19,167 nucleotides of DNA from Xanthoparmelia taractica (GCA_033085395.1 JANQBS010000482.1:1-19167); one strand, 5' to 3'. Shown: positions 1-10,609, numbered from the stretch's first letter. Notes: generated by a model not told the origin, from the sequence alone. Numbers and translations are program-made.

Positions 1-48
1 AAGATAAATAATCTTAAATATAATTAATAAATCTACGCAAATAGATAT
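1..48. other. AT-rich sequence left of element A, unassigned
   Basis: These bases lie left of the point where similarity between element A and the reverse complement of element B becomes clear, at about 49. They are very AT-rich. I see no gene or repeat end here. They may be more of A's gag, mutated beyond recognition. Confidence 0.4.
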
Positions 49-1000
49 AATTCGAGAATATATAAGTTTTCTTCTTCTTCGAGAAATATTGTTACGAGAA
101 TTTTCTTAAAATTATTCTTTTTAAAATCGTAGTAATAATAATAAAAGTATTTCTAATTAATATTAATCTTATTTAATAATTTTCTTAATAACTTCGATCT
201 TGGTAAAGTATAAATTCTAATAATTAATATTAATAATCTTATTTTTAATAATCTTTTCGTTAAATTGATAATTAATATAAAAATTAAAACGCTTAATTAA
301 TTTACTTATTTTCTCGTTAATTTAATAATTAAAATACTTATTTAAATTCGTAATAAAACGCTTAATAAATAACTCGTTAATCTCTATAAATCGTCACTTT
401 AAACGTATCGAATTCGATCTAGATTCGATCTTTATTTAATAGTTAGCAATAGTAGTTTTCTTTAAGACTAATCTAAGGTTTTTAACAAAATTAAAATAAT
501 TAAAGATATTAATTTAATACTATAAATCGTTTAAAAGTAGTTATTTATTAAATCGCTATTATTAATAAAAATATTAAATTAAAATATAATAAATAAGCTT
601 AAAGTTTAAATTATTAGGAAGAAAATATTAATATTAAATATTCTTACTTTATAGGCAAAGATTAATATAAGAATAAGATATATTATATTAATTATAAATA
701 TAATTCTAAGCTTTTTATATAATTAAATAATAATTAATATACTAGCTTTATAAAAATTGTAATCTATTATCGAAACTATTAAAAATTCTTCTTATTTAAG
801 ATTAAATTATATAAATATTTACGTATTAATTATTTTAAAAAGCACGTTTATATTAACGAAGTAGTATTTATAGAGTCTTCTAACTTCGCTAATAAATAAT
901 TAAAAATTATTAAATTTATCGCTTCTAATTAAAATTTAAGAAATAATCTTATTTTTTAAAATTAAATTTACGTTATAATCAAAATTAAACTCGATTTTAA
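49..1000 (+). pseudogene. Element A: gag C-terminal tail and C2H2-like finger (relic)
   Basis: This matches the clearer copy in B (13247-12330, - strand). There the frame reads as a Ser/Gln/Asn/Arg-rich, low-complexity tail, as expected of a nucleocapsid-like gag end. At about 765-850 the frame reads YRNY-x(6)-FKIKLYKYLR, then a KKH. If the two Tyr are RIP-altered Cys (TGC or TGT to TAT) and the Tyr before LR is an altered His, this is a C2H2 finger. The finger reading is an inference, supported by the same pattern in B and D. Gag's capsid part is not visible in the window for this copy. Confidence 0.5.
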
Positions 1001-1016
1001 TAATTGAAAGAATAAA

Positions 1017-1520
1017 ATTTATATTAATATTAAATATAATATAAGTTTAATAGATAGATTATAATATTCTTAGTAGTATTTGAATATAGCTATCTTTAAA
1101 ATAGTAATACCTTTACGAATATATAACATTAATGCTTCTAAGCACGAGACTTCGAAGTATATTATATAAGATATCTACCTTTCTAAGAATAATATTTAAG
1201 ATCTAAAAATATTTATATATCTACGTAGAAAATTATATATTATTAATTATTTACGTATCAAGATATTTATTAAAAATAATATTATTAAATTTAAAGAAAT
1301 TATTATTAATATAATTAATAAGAAATTAAAGATTAATAGTTATAGTATTACGATTAATATTATTACTTAATCTCGAGGCGAGTTTATTCAAAGAAAGATC
1401 TATATTAAATTATTTATTTTCGTCTCTTCGCATAGCGAGATAATTCTATTAATTAAGGAAATTAATCTATCTAACGATCCTAATTTCTTATCTAAGCTAA
1501 TAATATACACGAATTTAATA
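1017..1520 (+). pseudogene. Element A: retropepsin-like aspartic protease (relic)
   Basis: Protease that would process the Gag-Pol polyprotein. The active-site segment reads YINIKYNISLIDR. The catalytic Asp codon of the expected D-T/S-G is AAT (Asn) at 1026-1028, a G-to-A change, and the Gly is altered as well. Further on the frame reads RRKLYIINYLRIKIFIKNN from 1224, matching the 'VDNLRAKMLIGND' type segment of fungal Gypsy proteases, then an SRGEFIQRKIY stretch and a DPNFL stretch near 1475-1490. The close match to B's 99-codon open frame supports the call. It is catalytically dead as written. Confidence 0.78.
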
Positions 1521-1899
1521 ATATTCGCTTATTTAATTAATTATATAATAACTAAAAGTTTAATTTAAAATAAATTTAATAAATTTATTTAAATTTCAAA
1601 GAAATTAAGACTTAAAAATATTTCTAAAATAAATTACGAAAATTGCTTTTAAATTAATATTAAATCTAAATTTATTTTAACAAAAATCCTTATAAATTTA
1701 AATATAAACTTAAGCTTAAATTAATTAAATCTTTTACTAGCTAAAGAAAATAAAATATTAGATAAAGTTATAATTTTTAAAAATATATAGATTAAAATTA
1801 CATTAGTTAATCTAGTTAATGAATTTCTATAAATTTAATAAAATATTAACTTTATTAAAGTATTAGAAGAGAAATAAATAAAGCTTTTATTAAGAGATA

Positions 1900-2670
1900 A
1901 TTAATAAATTAAGATTAATAAAAAAGTTAAAATCTATCTCTTAAGCGTACGAGATTGAGAGATAATTAATAAAGTCTTTAATAAGCAATACGAATAGAAA
2001 AGATTTAAATAAATTAAAGATTATATATTCTTCTCTTATTTGATATTCGTTATATAAAAAAATATTATCTAATAATATTATTAAGAAAATATCGATAATT
2101 AATATTTAAGATTTAAATAATTTATTACTTCGAGATATATATTTAGTATATCTTTAATAAAATATAATTATGATATTAACTAATTTTAATTTTATTTTAA
2201 TAATCGATATTACTTCGTTTTTTTATTAATAACGAGTATATTTGAATTATTACAATATATAAACTATTATAAGTTATAAAGATTAAGAAACTTTTAATGT
2301 TTTAATTACAAATTATACAAATTCAATTATTTATCTTTAATATAAAATTAATAAGATTTTACAATATATTCTTAACGTAAAAGCTTACGTTAATAATATA
2401 ATTACGAGTATTAAGATATTTTAATAATATTTATAAGATCTTCGCTAGTTATCTAAGCTTTTTATAGAATTTAATATTATTATTTCTTCTATAAAAATCT
2501 TTTTAGAATATTTAAATATTAATTTATTATATAGAAAAGTTAATTCTTTCGACTTAATTTTATTAGAAGATAAACTTAAAGCTATCTTGAATTTACAATA
2601 TTTTAGCACTTTAAGAGAATTCGAATATTACTTAAAATTAGTTCGCTATATACGTTAATACGTTTATTTT
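1900..2670 (+). pseudogene. Element A: reverse transcriptase (relic)
   Basis: RNA-dependent DNA polymerase that copies the retrotransposon RNA. Palm segments are readable: ETFNVLITNYTNSIIYL followed by AYVNNI at 2383-2400. The latter is the YVDD box with both Asp codons turned to AAT by G-to-A change. Downstream the thumb/connection reads NLLYRKVNSFD, EDKLKAILNLQYFSTL and EFEYYLKLVRYIR (to about 2656), typical of Gypsy RT where EDK...L.YP...L..FLGL is expected. Stops are TAA/TAG in place of Gln/Trp. The N-terminal fingers region (about 1900-2250) is placed only by alignment with B. Confidence 0.85.
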
Positions 2671-2929
2671 TATATATAATTAATATAATTCTTATAGAAT
2701 CTTAAAATACTACTTTTTAAGAAAGTATCGAACTTTAGATGTTAATAAAAATAATATTCTTTTAAAACAAAGCTATCTATAGCATTAGAGAAGTAATTAA
2801 CTTCTTTTTAACTTTTTTAAAAAATATTATCTTAATTAACGATTCTAATATATTTTAATAATACTCGAACTTTATAAATTAATTTAAATATTTTAAAAGA
2901 GTTTAATTTTAAAATAATAGTCTTTTATA

Positions 2930-3430
2930 TTGAATTGAATATATATAAAAATAAAAATAAATAATTTTTTTATATAGAAACGAAGTCTATTCTTTTTCTA
3001 TTAAGGCTTTTAACTATAATAGAAAGAAATTATTAATCTACGAAATTAAAGATTATTAATCTTATTTAATATCTAAAGAAAATAAGATATATAATCGAAT
3101 CTTTAAAATATTCTATAAGAATATAAATCGATTATTCTATTATTATTAATGTTATAAATTAAATTTCGATTATTTTAATTACATTAATAATACGAATAAA
3201 TATTCGTTTAATTCGAGCTACTTAATTCTTAAGATAATTCAATCTAATTATTTCTTATAAATCTAATAAAAAATATATTATATCTAATACTCTATTAAGG
3301 CTTATAAGTCTAAATAAAAATAATTCGCTATGTTATTATTATTCGAAGTTAAATACTCTTTATATTAATATTTTCAGCGCAAGTTTAATAAAAATTAATA
3401 TTTTATTTCACGAGAAATATATTTAAGACT
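2930..3430 (+). pseudogene. Element A: RNase H (relic)
   Basis: Ribonuclease H that degrades RNA in the RNA:DNA hybrid, directly after RT as in Gypsy elements. Readable parts are LFLLRLLTIIERNY followed by STKLKIINLI near 2990-3065 (family form: FLSR.LT.AE.NY..TE.E), KKIRYIIESLKYSIRI followed by IDY (family form: TDH), and SNKKYIISNTLLRL near 3250-3300 (family form: KPGKEHIVPDALSRL). The same parts occur in B and C. Several conserved residues are replaced by RIP-type changes. Confidence 0.8.
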
Positions 3431-3659
3431 ATTAATAAGACAATTATTAAAAAAGAATTTCTATATAGCTCGATATTTATAATAATCTAATTAGCGAGAA
3501 CATAGCTTCTTTATTTTTCCTGCGAGGAAAGTATCTCTTTATTATTAATACTAATTCTTATTTTTCACCTTAATCGAAAGAAAATCAATAATAAGAATAG
3601 CAAAGTCTTATTTATAAAATATAGCGAGATTTTATTTTTTATATTAATAGAACTATTAG

Positions 3660-4233
3660 TTAATAACAAATTTATATTCCCTCTTTATTCATAAAAGATA
3701 TTCTTACTTTAATATATAAAAAAGAATATTCTAGCTTTTAGAGATATTACGAAATCGTTACTTTATTCTAATATATTTATAAAATTATAAAGCACTTATA
3801 AGACTTTATTCGATATTATCTAAAGTGTTTAATTCTATAGATAAGAAGATACGTATCTTATAATAGCTTATAGTTTATCTTGTCTCCGCTCGTGTCTTTT
3901 TATAATTTAATTATTAACTTTATTCTAATATTATCTTTATTAAATTATAAATTAAATTAAATTATATTTATTATTTATAAATTTCTAAAAGTTATTTAAT
4001 TAATTTTTAATAGATTAAGTTAAAAAATATTTAATTAGATAAAAGTATTTGTAAATTAACTTAATATTATTAATTAATAAATTTTAATAGTTATTATTAG
4101 CGATTGAGATAAGCAATTTCTTTTAAAGCTTTAAAAATCGCTTTTTAAACTATTAAATATTTCTTTACTTTATTTAATAATCTATTATTCGTAAATTAAT
4201 AATATAAGCGAATATATTAATTAAACTACTAAG
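3660..4233 (+). pseudogene. Element A: integrase zinc-binding domain and partial core (relic)
   Basis: DDE integrase that inserts the cDNA. The H2C2 region reads IKDILTLIYKKEYSSF, RYYEIVTLF, IIKHLQDFIRYYLKCLILQ (3690-3850), with one His and one Cys apparently turned to Tyr. The core reads LIINFILILSLL (family form: LTLDFI), then SDXDKQFLLKLQKSLFKLL (X being a doubtful position) near 4090-4150, and ISEYINQTTK at the end. The coding match stops at 4233 where D begins, so the C-terminus and chromodomain are missing. The truncation point falls just after the catalytic-Glu region. Confidence 0.82.
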
Positions 4234-4293
4234 TGTTACAGCTATGGCCTTGAGGAAGCCTACTGTTACAGCTATGATCTTGAGAAAGTCTTT
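4234..4293 (+). repeat. Tandem 30-bp duplication at the tip of D's LTR
   Basis: Two adjacent 30-base units each start TGTTACAGCTATG; units at 4234-4263 and 4264-4293. The differences (GGCC against GATC, GAGG against GAGA, GCC against GTC) are mostly G-to-A or C-to-T. The LTR tip is therefore duplicated. It may be a local tandem duplication or the remnant of one LTR inserted next to another. Confidence 0.8.
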
Positions 4294-4511
4294 CGTAGGC
4301 GTCTTCCTAGTCCTTGGCTAGGAGAAGAAGCTAGGAAAGCTACGTTCGTACTAATACTAGCATGATTGGGCGTGAATATTTATTCTCCGAGCTCTTTCAT
4401 AATTTCTAATTAATCTTTTTTTACTTAATTAATTAATACTTATACTTATTCTTTAATAGTAACGTCTTTTATATCTAATTATTATTATATATATTATTTC
4501 TATACTAGATA
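4234..4511 (+). repeat. Element D: putative 5' LTR
   Basis: Begins TGTTACAGC at the exact breakpoint in element A. The first about 150 bases are much less AT-rich than the surroundings. The 3' boundary is a guess: at 4512 the sequence TGGTATTAATTC could be a mutated tRNA primer-binding site (plant and fungal elements often have PBS starting TGG), preceded by ACTAGATA, where TA could be a RIP-altered CA. That would give an LTR of about 278 bp. No second LTR copy of this type is in the window to confirm it. Confidence 0.5.
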
Positions 4512-5379
4512 TGGTATTAATTCTTTATTAATCTATTATTTACTCGCTATTTACTTACTACTTATAAATTGATCTTAACGTTATTATTAGTTCTTATTAA
4601 AGATCTTCTCATAAAGTCTTTTCTTAATCTCTTATTAATTATTCTTCTATTTAAGAGTTATATTAATATTATCTTAATATTCTATAAATAATTGTCATAA
4701 TTATATTAAATACTTCTTTATCGCTCAATAGCGATCTTATACGTATGGATTATTAAATCTATCGCTTTATAAAAATAATAGATTAAGTATATCTAGCAGA
4801 TATCTCTTACGAGGTGAGACTTATTATTAAATATATCTATCGTTACTACGAACGCTCGAAGTAATTACTATTATTAACTTAAGTGATTATTCTATTACCT
4901 CGATAATTATAACGCTCTATTTTAATAAAGTCACTATCTTTTTTATCTAGCTAAATTATCGATATATTTATATTTCGATATACTATTAGAGTCTTTATCG
5001 ATCGTATTATTAAATATAGAAATCTTTCGTAGTTAATAGAATATTTTCGCTCTTAGAATTCTTTTACTATAAGTATCGATAATATAAATATTATTAGAGC
5101 TATCTTAATAGAGGAAATTATTTATAATAAATCTATTAAATTAGAGTTAGAATTATAGCCGCTTAGAATAAATAAAGTAGCTATTCGATGTATAATTAAT
5201 AAGGTAATTACTACTACTATAGTAGCTTCTCGTTAATTCTTAGCATTATTAGATTTATTAGAATCGTCTAACTCTATCGATCTCGCTAATTCGCTCGAAG
5301 ATAATAATATTATTAATATTATTATCTTAAGATAAAATATTAACGATTTAGAATTTTTTTATTTTTATTATAATAGAAA
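4512..5379 (+). other. Element D: leader and gag N-terminal region, poorly readable
   Basis: Between the putative LTR and the first recognisable gag segment lie about 870 bases of RIP-degraded sequence. It presumably holds the untranslated leader and the N-terminal part of gag, but I cannot identify a start codon or a motif. No stretch is open for long in any frame. Confidence 0.45.
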
Positions 5380-6250
5380 GATAATTAATAATAAAATAGT
5401 AATTAAGTATATTAATAAGAATATCTACTTTAGAGATATTTATCTTTTTCTTAATTGTATTAAGTAATTCGTATTTATTAAAGAAGCTAATATAATACGT
5501 AACAATCTATAATTGAGCTTGCGAGATATTACTCTTTTATGATAAATTAGTAAGCTATCTAATACTAAACGCCGTATTATTATTTACGATTTCGATATCG
5601 ATAAGTGAATAAAGCTACTCATTAACGATTTAAATAATTATTAAATATTATTATTAATTTATTTCTTCGAGAGACGTATTTTTTACATAACGCTACTATT
5701 AAGCGCGAGTTAGGAAAATTCGCTTAACGTATATTACGCTCTATCAAGAACTCTAATATTAATAACGTTAAGTTATAGCTTAATTTGATATATAATAATA
5801 TTAATCTTAATCTAAGAATATATATATAGCGTCTTGTAAACGTCTTTATTATTAATTTTTTCTTATTAAGCTTAATAACTATAAATATAAATAATAGATC
5901 TATATTAGTAAGAAGATAGAAGAATATTTATCATATTAATCTAAGAGATCTTATTTTCGTAATAATACGTAACGTTTAAACTAGATTAATTAATATTCTC
6001 GTTAATCTTACGATAGTAATAATAATATATTATTTCGATCTACGAAAGATAATTATTAAGATTTGCGATCTTTTTATAATAGTAATAATTCTTATACTTT
6101 CTCTTTAAGATTATTCTATCTCTATTAGAATAATATTAATTATATTAATAATAGCGATCTTAATTATCTCTATCTATTAGATAGTTACTATAAATTATTA
6201 ACGAAAACATAAGTTTATCTTCTAGCTAGAAGAATTCTTCGAATTCATAT
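5380..6250 (+). pseudogene. Element D: gag capsid region (relic)
   Basis: Structural Gag protein that would form the virus-like particle. Around 5430-5540 the frame reads FRDIYLFLN, IKQFVFIKEAN, RNNL then LSLRDITLL, the pattern of the fungal Gypsy gag domain (family form: D...F..R....A...G......L...L.G.A..W). Further readable parts follow near 5580-5640 (FDIDKQIKLL) and 5780-5860. From about 5900 it becomes Ser/Asn/Tyr-rich, consistent with a low-complexity RNA-binding tail. Many stops fall where Gln/Trp are expected. The domain call rests on pattern memory of the family, not on a search. Confidence 0.6.
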
Positions 6251-6553
6251 TAAGATTAAAGAAACGATTTCAATAGAAATTCTTTTCGAAGATTCTTTAT
6301 TATTAGAGCTTATTATATTAAAGATTAAGAAAAAATATTTTTGAATAATTATAAAAATTATATTAATTATAATAATTAGAAAGATTTTAAATAATACGAA
6401 TATATCTTTTATTAAAGAGCTGCTTAAGTTAACGAATAGTTCGTTTTCTCTACGAAAACCTTTATTGAATTATCTAATAAGAAGCACGAGTAGAAAGACT
6501 TCGTTAAAACACACTTTATCATCTCACTCGCTAGATTAATAAACTTATCTTTA

Positions 6554-6615
6554 TATCGATTCTATAATAAGATCTTTTCTTTAAACAATTAATTATATAA
6601 ATACGTTCGCTTATA
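6554..6615 (+). pseudogene. Element D: C2H2-like zinc finger between gag and protease (relic)
   Basis: The frame reads YRFYNKIFSLNN, one stop, then LYKYVRLYRKS. Restoring Cys for the two leading Tyr and His for the later Tyr (each one G-to-A or C-to-T step) gives the spacing C-x2-C-x4-F-x5-L-x2-H. The same finger at the same place, before the protease, is seen in A and B. Its role is unknown; nucleic-acid binding is the usual guess. Confidence 0.5.
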
Positions 6616-6699
6616 TAGAAAGTCGTCTATAGATTATAAAAAGAACTTTATTATTATAAAAATATTTAATTACTTAATAAAGATTATTAGATTATCTAT

Positions 6700-7616
6700 T
6701 AAGAACACGTCTATATTAGAATATATTTTTCGTGATTATCGCTTTATTATTATTAAAATCTCATTAACTTATTAAGATCGACTATATTATATCGTTAATT
6801 AATCGCGTATTTCTTAATTAGATTCTTAGTAAAGAAGATCTTTAAATTAAAATTAAGAAGATAATTAAGATTCATAAATTAGATACGAAAAAGTATAATA
6901 TTTATGAATACGCTATTATTCTTATATATATATTAGATAACTATAATAAAATCGCATTAATTAATCGTGAGATTTATATCGTTAATAACTTATTCGTTAA
7001 AGTATTTATTAATATCGATATTATAAAGTTAAAAGATATTATTATTAACACTAATAAAGATCTTATTATTATTAACTTATATAACTCTCTCTAAGTATTA
7101 ATATCTATAATTATTAAGAATTTAAGAATTAACATTATTATTATTAGCAAGGGGGGTTAAATAATATTTACGTATTTCTTTATAACGATATTTATCGAAG
7201 CTATCTATTTATCTAAACATTCATATCTACTATTTAAATTATCTTAGCTCGATACTCTTACTTTATTCATTTATATTATTAATTATAATCTCTTTAAGAT
7301 TATAGTACGTAATAATATAAATTTTTTTATTATTTTTATTAGACGTATTCGTCTAAATAAAAGACTTAAATATAAAATAAAAGAATACTTCTTAGTCGCT
7401 ATAAAGTATATTATTATAATAGATAAATCTTTTAAATAAGAAACATCTTAAATTAAATAAAGCTTTCGAGCTGCTTTAAGAATAACTATCGCTTTTAGTG
7501 TTAATTCTTAATATTATTAAGAACGAGATAATTTATTATATTAATACTTCGATCAATAGTAACTTCGTAGTAGTATATATTATATTTAATATTATAGAAG
7601 TCTTTCTTAATCTATA
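6700..7616 (+). pseudogene. Element D: retropepsin-like protease and start of pol (relic, cut by B)
   Basis: Reads FRDYRFIIIKISLTY near 6727-6775 (family form: FRGYRYA...V.L), then INREIYIVNNLFVKVFINID and IIKLKDIIINTNKDL at 6960-7075, and RRIRLNKRLKYKIKEYFLVA at 7341-7400. The middle and end segments match the flap-to-C-terminal part of fungal Gypsy proteases. I could not place the catalytic D-T/S-G with confidence; an indel may lie near 6790. The remaining about 200 bases to 7616 should be the protease-RT linker. The element stops at 7616 against TGTAACAGC, the end of B's LTR. Confidence 0.65.
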
Positions 7617-7720
7617 TGTAACAGCAAAAGGGGTGTATGGTCAGTTAGTTGGGTAAGTCTTGATTATTCTAAGTTGGAAAATTCTATCTAAGTCAGCTAG
7701 CCTGCCAAGCAGCCGGCAAA

Positions 7721-7761
7721 GCACTTGCCTTAGCCGATTTCTTGATAGGCTTGACAAGTGC
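7721..7761. repeat. Inverted repeat (hairpin) in B's LTR
   Basis: GCACTTG at 7721-7727 and CAAGTGC at 7755-7761 form a perfect 7-bp stem. Nearby AGCC/GGCT segments may extend it imperfectly. The same arms survive in the second LTR (GCACTTG and CAAGTGC within about 13530-13575), although that copy is heavily RIP-mutated. Confidence 0.7.
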
Positions 7762-7813
7762 ATTTGTGATAGCATCCACCGAAATAGAAGAAAAAGCGAG
7801 CGACCTCGCTTAC

Positions 7814-7823
7814 TATTTATATA
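7814..7823 (-). promoter_or_regulatory. TATA-like box in B's LTR
   Basis: On the - strand the sequence TATATAAATA is followed a few bases on by AGCGAGGTCGCT (7799-7810), a palindrome also present in the other LTRs of the window. The layout fits the U3/R promoter core of an LTR. In such AT-rich DNA a TATA-like match alone means little; its position next to the shared palindrome is the reason for listing it. Confidence 0.45.
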
Positions 7824-8053
7824 CATGTTGAAGTATATAGAAAAACTTCGCCAATTAAAATTTCGTTAATAATAGTATACTAAAATTAACGAAAAGTTAG
7901 TAGCAGTGAGATCTTTCGACGATAATAATAAGATCTTTTCGACGGCTAAATCTATAGTTAGAATATCAACTAGAATATTAGTTAGTAAACAGACAATAAC
8001 AGTTATAATACAATTAATCCTTTATGCCACAAAATAACAATTATGTCTTGCTA

Positions 8054-8062
8054 TCTCTCTTC
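8054..8062 (-). other. Polypurine tract of element B
   Basis: On the - strand GAAGAGAGA directly precedes the inferred LTR start. Purine tracts at this place prime plus-strand DNA synthesis in LTR elements. Element C has AAAGAGAGA at the matching place, which supports both the tract and the LTR boundary. Confidence 0.6.
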
Positions 8063-8322
8063 AACTTATCAATCACATAAACGTTATCAAATAGAGGAAA
8101 ATATATGTCGATCGATAATACTCGTTAAACATCTAAATATAAGTGTAATAAGTAAATGTAATGTTGCTATAATATGCGATTTATGAAGGCATTAATAAAG
8201 TAGCGATATTATACTTTCTAGAACGATCTCTCTTTTTCTTAGCGGATAAATTTAACTAAAAAAGCGAAGATAAGATTATAGAAACGAGTGCAGATATAAA
8301 TATAATAACTCGAATTCTAACT

Positions 8323-8490
8323 ATTTCCTCCTTATACTCCTTCACCAACTTAGAAATATTATCAAGATCCTTGATATTGTATCACTAATTATATTTAGAA
8401 TTATATTCCTTTCATCTCATTAGATATTCTATAATCAAATCACGTCTCTTCTTGATAATTCATTTGTTAAGAAGTTATTCGATTTCTAAG
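8323..8490 (-). pseudogene. Element B: chromodomain (relic)
   Basis: C-terminal domain of the integrase polyprotein that binds modified histone tails. On the - strand the frame reads LEIE, stop, LLNK, stop, IIKKRRDLIIEYLMR, stop, KEYNSKYN, two stops, YNIKDLDNISKLVKEYKEE. With stops read as Arg/Trp this is a standard chromodomain: EVDR.L..R...G...YLV.WKGY....W....L.N...L...Y. The first two aromatic-cage positions cannot be judged, because TAG/TGA stand where Trp is expected. The match to C's chromodomain strengthens it. Confidence 0.82.
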
Positions 8491-9612
8491 TTAATAGTGT
8501 TATCGTTGTTAATAGAAATAAACGAGATATATAAGGCCGAGAACGCTAAAAAGAATTATTCTATGGCGCAGGATAAGGCTTCAATTATACTATTATAAAA
8601 ATAAAATATACTCTTTATTCTATAGAAATAGCAAGTTTATACATAAGTCTATCTATTCTATTTATTATCTAAAAGGAATCGATATATTATTATAATAGCT
8701 TATTAATAATATCGAGGATAGAAAAAAACTTATAATCTTTATGCAGTCGGAGAAGCGCTTATTCTCTCACTCTAAGAAACATTAATTAATACTTTCTATC
8801 GTAATAGAATTTATTAATTATTTAAGTAAAATCGATAATATCTTTAATTATAATTCGTGTAGAGACGTAATCGATTTTAATTAATAAACGAAACAAATTT
8901 AAAGATCTATTTAAAGTAAAATTATAGATTACTTCGCTCGAAGTAATTTTAGAAGAAGCGAAGTTATTTAAGAAGACTTATATTTATAATAGAACTTTCG
9001 ACTATAAAGAAGATTTATTAAGAGTATATACGAAGTATATTAAAGCTATCTCAGCAGTTTAATTAATACGTTCGCTCGTATTATTAATCTATAAATAATA
9101 AATCGTTAAATAAAATAGAGATATCTTTAAGAGTTTAAAAAGCGACTCTTAAAGCTTTAAAAGAAATTTCCTATCTCGATCGCTAATAATAATCTTTAAG
9201 ATTCCTTAATTAATAAGATTAAGCCGATTTAAAAGTACTTTTACTTAATTAAATACTTTTTAAATTAATTTATTAAGAATTAATTAAATAACTTTTATAA
9301 ACTTATAGATAATAGATATAATATAATTTAATCTATAATTTAATAGAGATAATATTAAAATAAAGTTAATAATTAGAATATAAAAAGGCACGGGCGAAGA
9401 TAAGACTAACTACAAACTATTATAAAGTGCGTGTCTTCTTAACTATAGAAATAAACACTTTAGATAATATCAAATAAAGTCTCGTAAGTGCTTTATGATT
9501 TTATAAATATATTAGAATAATATAACGATTTCGTAGTATCTCTAAAAGTTAAAATATTCTTCTTTATATATTAAAATAAGAATATCTTTTATTAGCAAAG
9601 AGCAAATATAAA
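8491..9612 (-). pseudogene. Element B: integrase (relic)
   Basis: Zinc-binding domain from about 9612: RLYICSLLIKDILILIYKEEY, RYYEIVILF, IIKHLRDFI, YYLKCLFL. The core reads IINFILILSLL, ISDRDRKFLLKL (catalytic Asp retained) and SERINQTAEIALIYFVYTL (with the expected Glu) near 9180-8990. After it, LNNFASSKITSSEVIYNF matches the family form SLLNN..SS.TG.TP.E..YGF. The 8491-8860 stretch is the linker to the chromodomain. Full-length in layout, with scattered stops, hence inactive. Confidence 0.83.
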
Positions 9613-9939
9613 GTTATTATTAACTAGTAGTTCTATTAATATAGAGGATAAAATCTTTCTTCATTTCGTAAGTGAGAGTTTGCTATTCTTGCTATAGACT
9701 TTACTATAAACTTTCTTCTAGTCGAGGCGAAAAATAAGGGTTAGCATTAGTAGCAAAGCGATGTTTTCCCCGCACGAAGAATAAAGATATAGCGTTCTCG
9801 CTAGCTAGACTATAATTAATATCTAACTATTTAGAAATCCTTTTTTAATAATTATCTTATTAATAGTCTTAAATATATTTCTCGTGAAATAAAGCACTTA
9901 TTTCTATTAGACTTATAATAAAAAGAGTATTTAACTTCG

Positions 9940-10350
9940 AATAATAATAAGATAGCGAATTATTCTTATTTAGACTTACAAGCCTTAATAGAGCATTAGG
10001 CACAATATGCTCTTTGCTAGATTTATGAGAGATAACTAGATTAAATTACCCTAAGAATTAAGCAGCCCAAATTAAACGAATATTCATCCGCATTATCGAT
10101 ATAATTGAAATAATCGAATTTTGCTTCATGATATTAATAATAGCGAAGTGGTCGATCTATATTCTCACAGGATGCTTTAAAGATTTAATTATATATCTTA
10201 TTTTCTTTAAATATTAAATAAGGTTAGCAATTTTCAATTCCGTAGATTAATAATTTCTTTCTATTATAGTTAAAAGCCTTAATAGAAAAAGAATAAACTT
10301 CGTTTATGCACGAGAAGATTATTTATTTTTGTTATTGTATATATTCGATT
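9940..10350 (-). pseudogene. Element B: RNase H (relic)
   Basis: On the - strand it reads ILFLSRLLTTIERNY, STELKIANLI, LKKIRYIIKSLKHPVRI, IDHFAIINIMKQNSI and SSKEHIVPNALLRLVSL, all standard Gypsy RNase H segments; IDH stands for TDH. It lies between RT and integrase as expected. It is clearer than in A, and the about 9990-10160 part keeps several CpA/TpG that A lost. Confidence 0.83.
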
Positions 10351-10609
10351 TAATATAAAAGACTATTGTCTTAAAATTAAATTTCTTTAAGATATTTAGA
10401 TTAATTTATAAAGTTTAAATATTATTAAAATATATTAGAATCGTTAATTAAGATAGCGCTTCTTAAAGAAGCTAAAAAGAAGTTAATTACTTCTCTGAAG
10501 TTATAGATAGCTTTATTCTAGAAGAGTATTATTTTCTTTAATATCTAAATTCGATACTTTCTTAAAAAGTAGTATTTTAAGCTTCTATAAGGGCTATATT
10601 AATTATATA

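Larger units (their letters stand above)
49..4230 (+). repeat. Left arm of a large inverted repeat (A against B)
   Basis: About 4.2 kb of element A matches the reverse complement of about 9060-13247. Anchor segments include 391-450 against 12839-12896 and 4100-4165 against 9120-9185. The arms are separated by about 4.8 kb. This is not a transposon terminal repeat; it arises because two copies of one family lie head to head. Confidence 0.9.
49..4233 (+). mobile_element. Element A: RIP-degraded Ty3/Gypsy chromovirus body, 3'-truncated
   Basis: Retrotransposon remnant read on the + strand. The domain order gag tail, C2H2-like finger, aspartic protease, RT, RNase H, integrase is that of Ty3/Gypsy; Copia would place integrase before RT. 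Its whole length matches the reverse complement of about 9050-13247 (element B). Differences are mostly C-to-T and G-to-A, and A is the more mutated copy. Similarity to B ends at 4233, inside the integrase core at a stretch reading SEYINQTTK, exactly where element D begins with TGTTACAGC. A therefore lacks its integrase C-terminus, chromodomain and adjoining 3' LTR here. The LTR at 13277-13660 has the right orientation and RIP load to be A's. Stops fill every frame, so it is non-functional. Confidence 0.87.
4234..7616 (+). mobile_element. Element D: 5' half of a second Gypsy element (LTR-gag-protease)
   Basis: The element starts with TGTTACAGC at 4234, directly abutting element A's broken integrase, and runs on the + strand through an LTR, a gag capsid region, a C2H2-like finger and a retropepsin. 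It is then cut at 7616 by the tip of B's LTR. RT, RNase H and integrase are absent. Its protein readings differ clearly from A/B/C, for example INREIYIVNNLFVKVF against A's RRKLYIINYLRIKIF. It is therefore a related but separate subfamily. The body is strongly RIP-mutated; the first about 150 bases are not. Confidence 0.78.
7617..8053 (-). repeat. Element B: 3' LTR
   Basis: On the - strand it ends CCCTTTTGCTGTTACA, with the CA tip at 7617, and starts right after the purine tract at 8054-8062. The start dinucleotide reads TA, taken as a RIP-altered TG. Length is about 437 bp. Bases 7617-8031 match the + strand LTR at 13277-13660. It is markedly less AT-rich than the neighbours and carries a TATA-like box and a hairpin. 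Short open frames within it are incidental. Confidence 0.83.

Noticed and set aside
7151..7156. Run of six G in very AT-rich DNA
   Set aside because: It lacks internal RIP target dinucleotides, so survival is expected. It is a single short run, not a G-quadruplex.
7641..7869. Two overlapping open frames on opposite strands
   Set aside because: Both lie wholly or mostly inside B's LTR, where base composition is more balanced and stops are fewer. They have no family resemblance.
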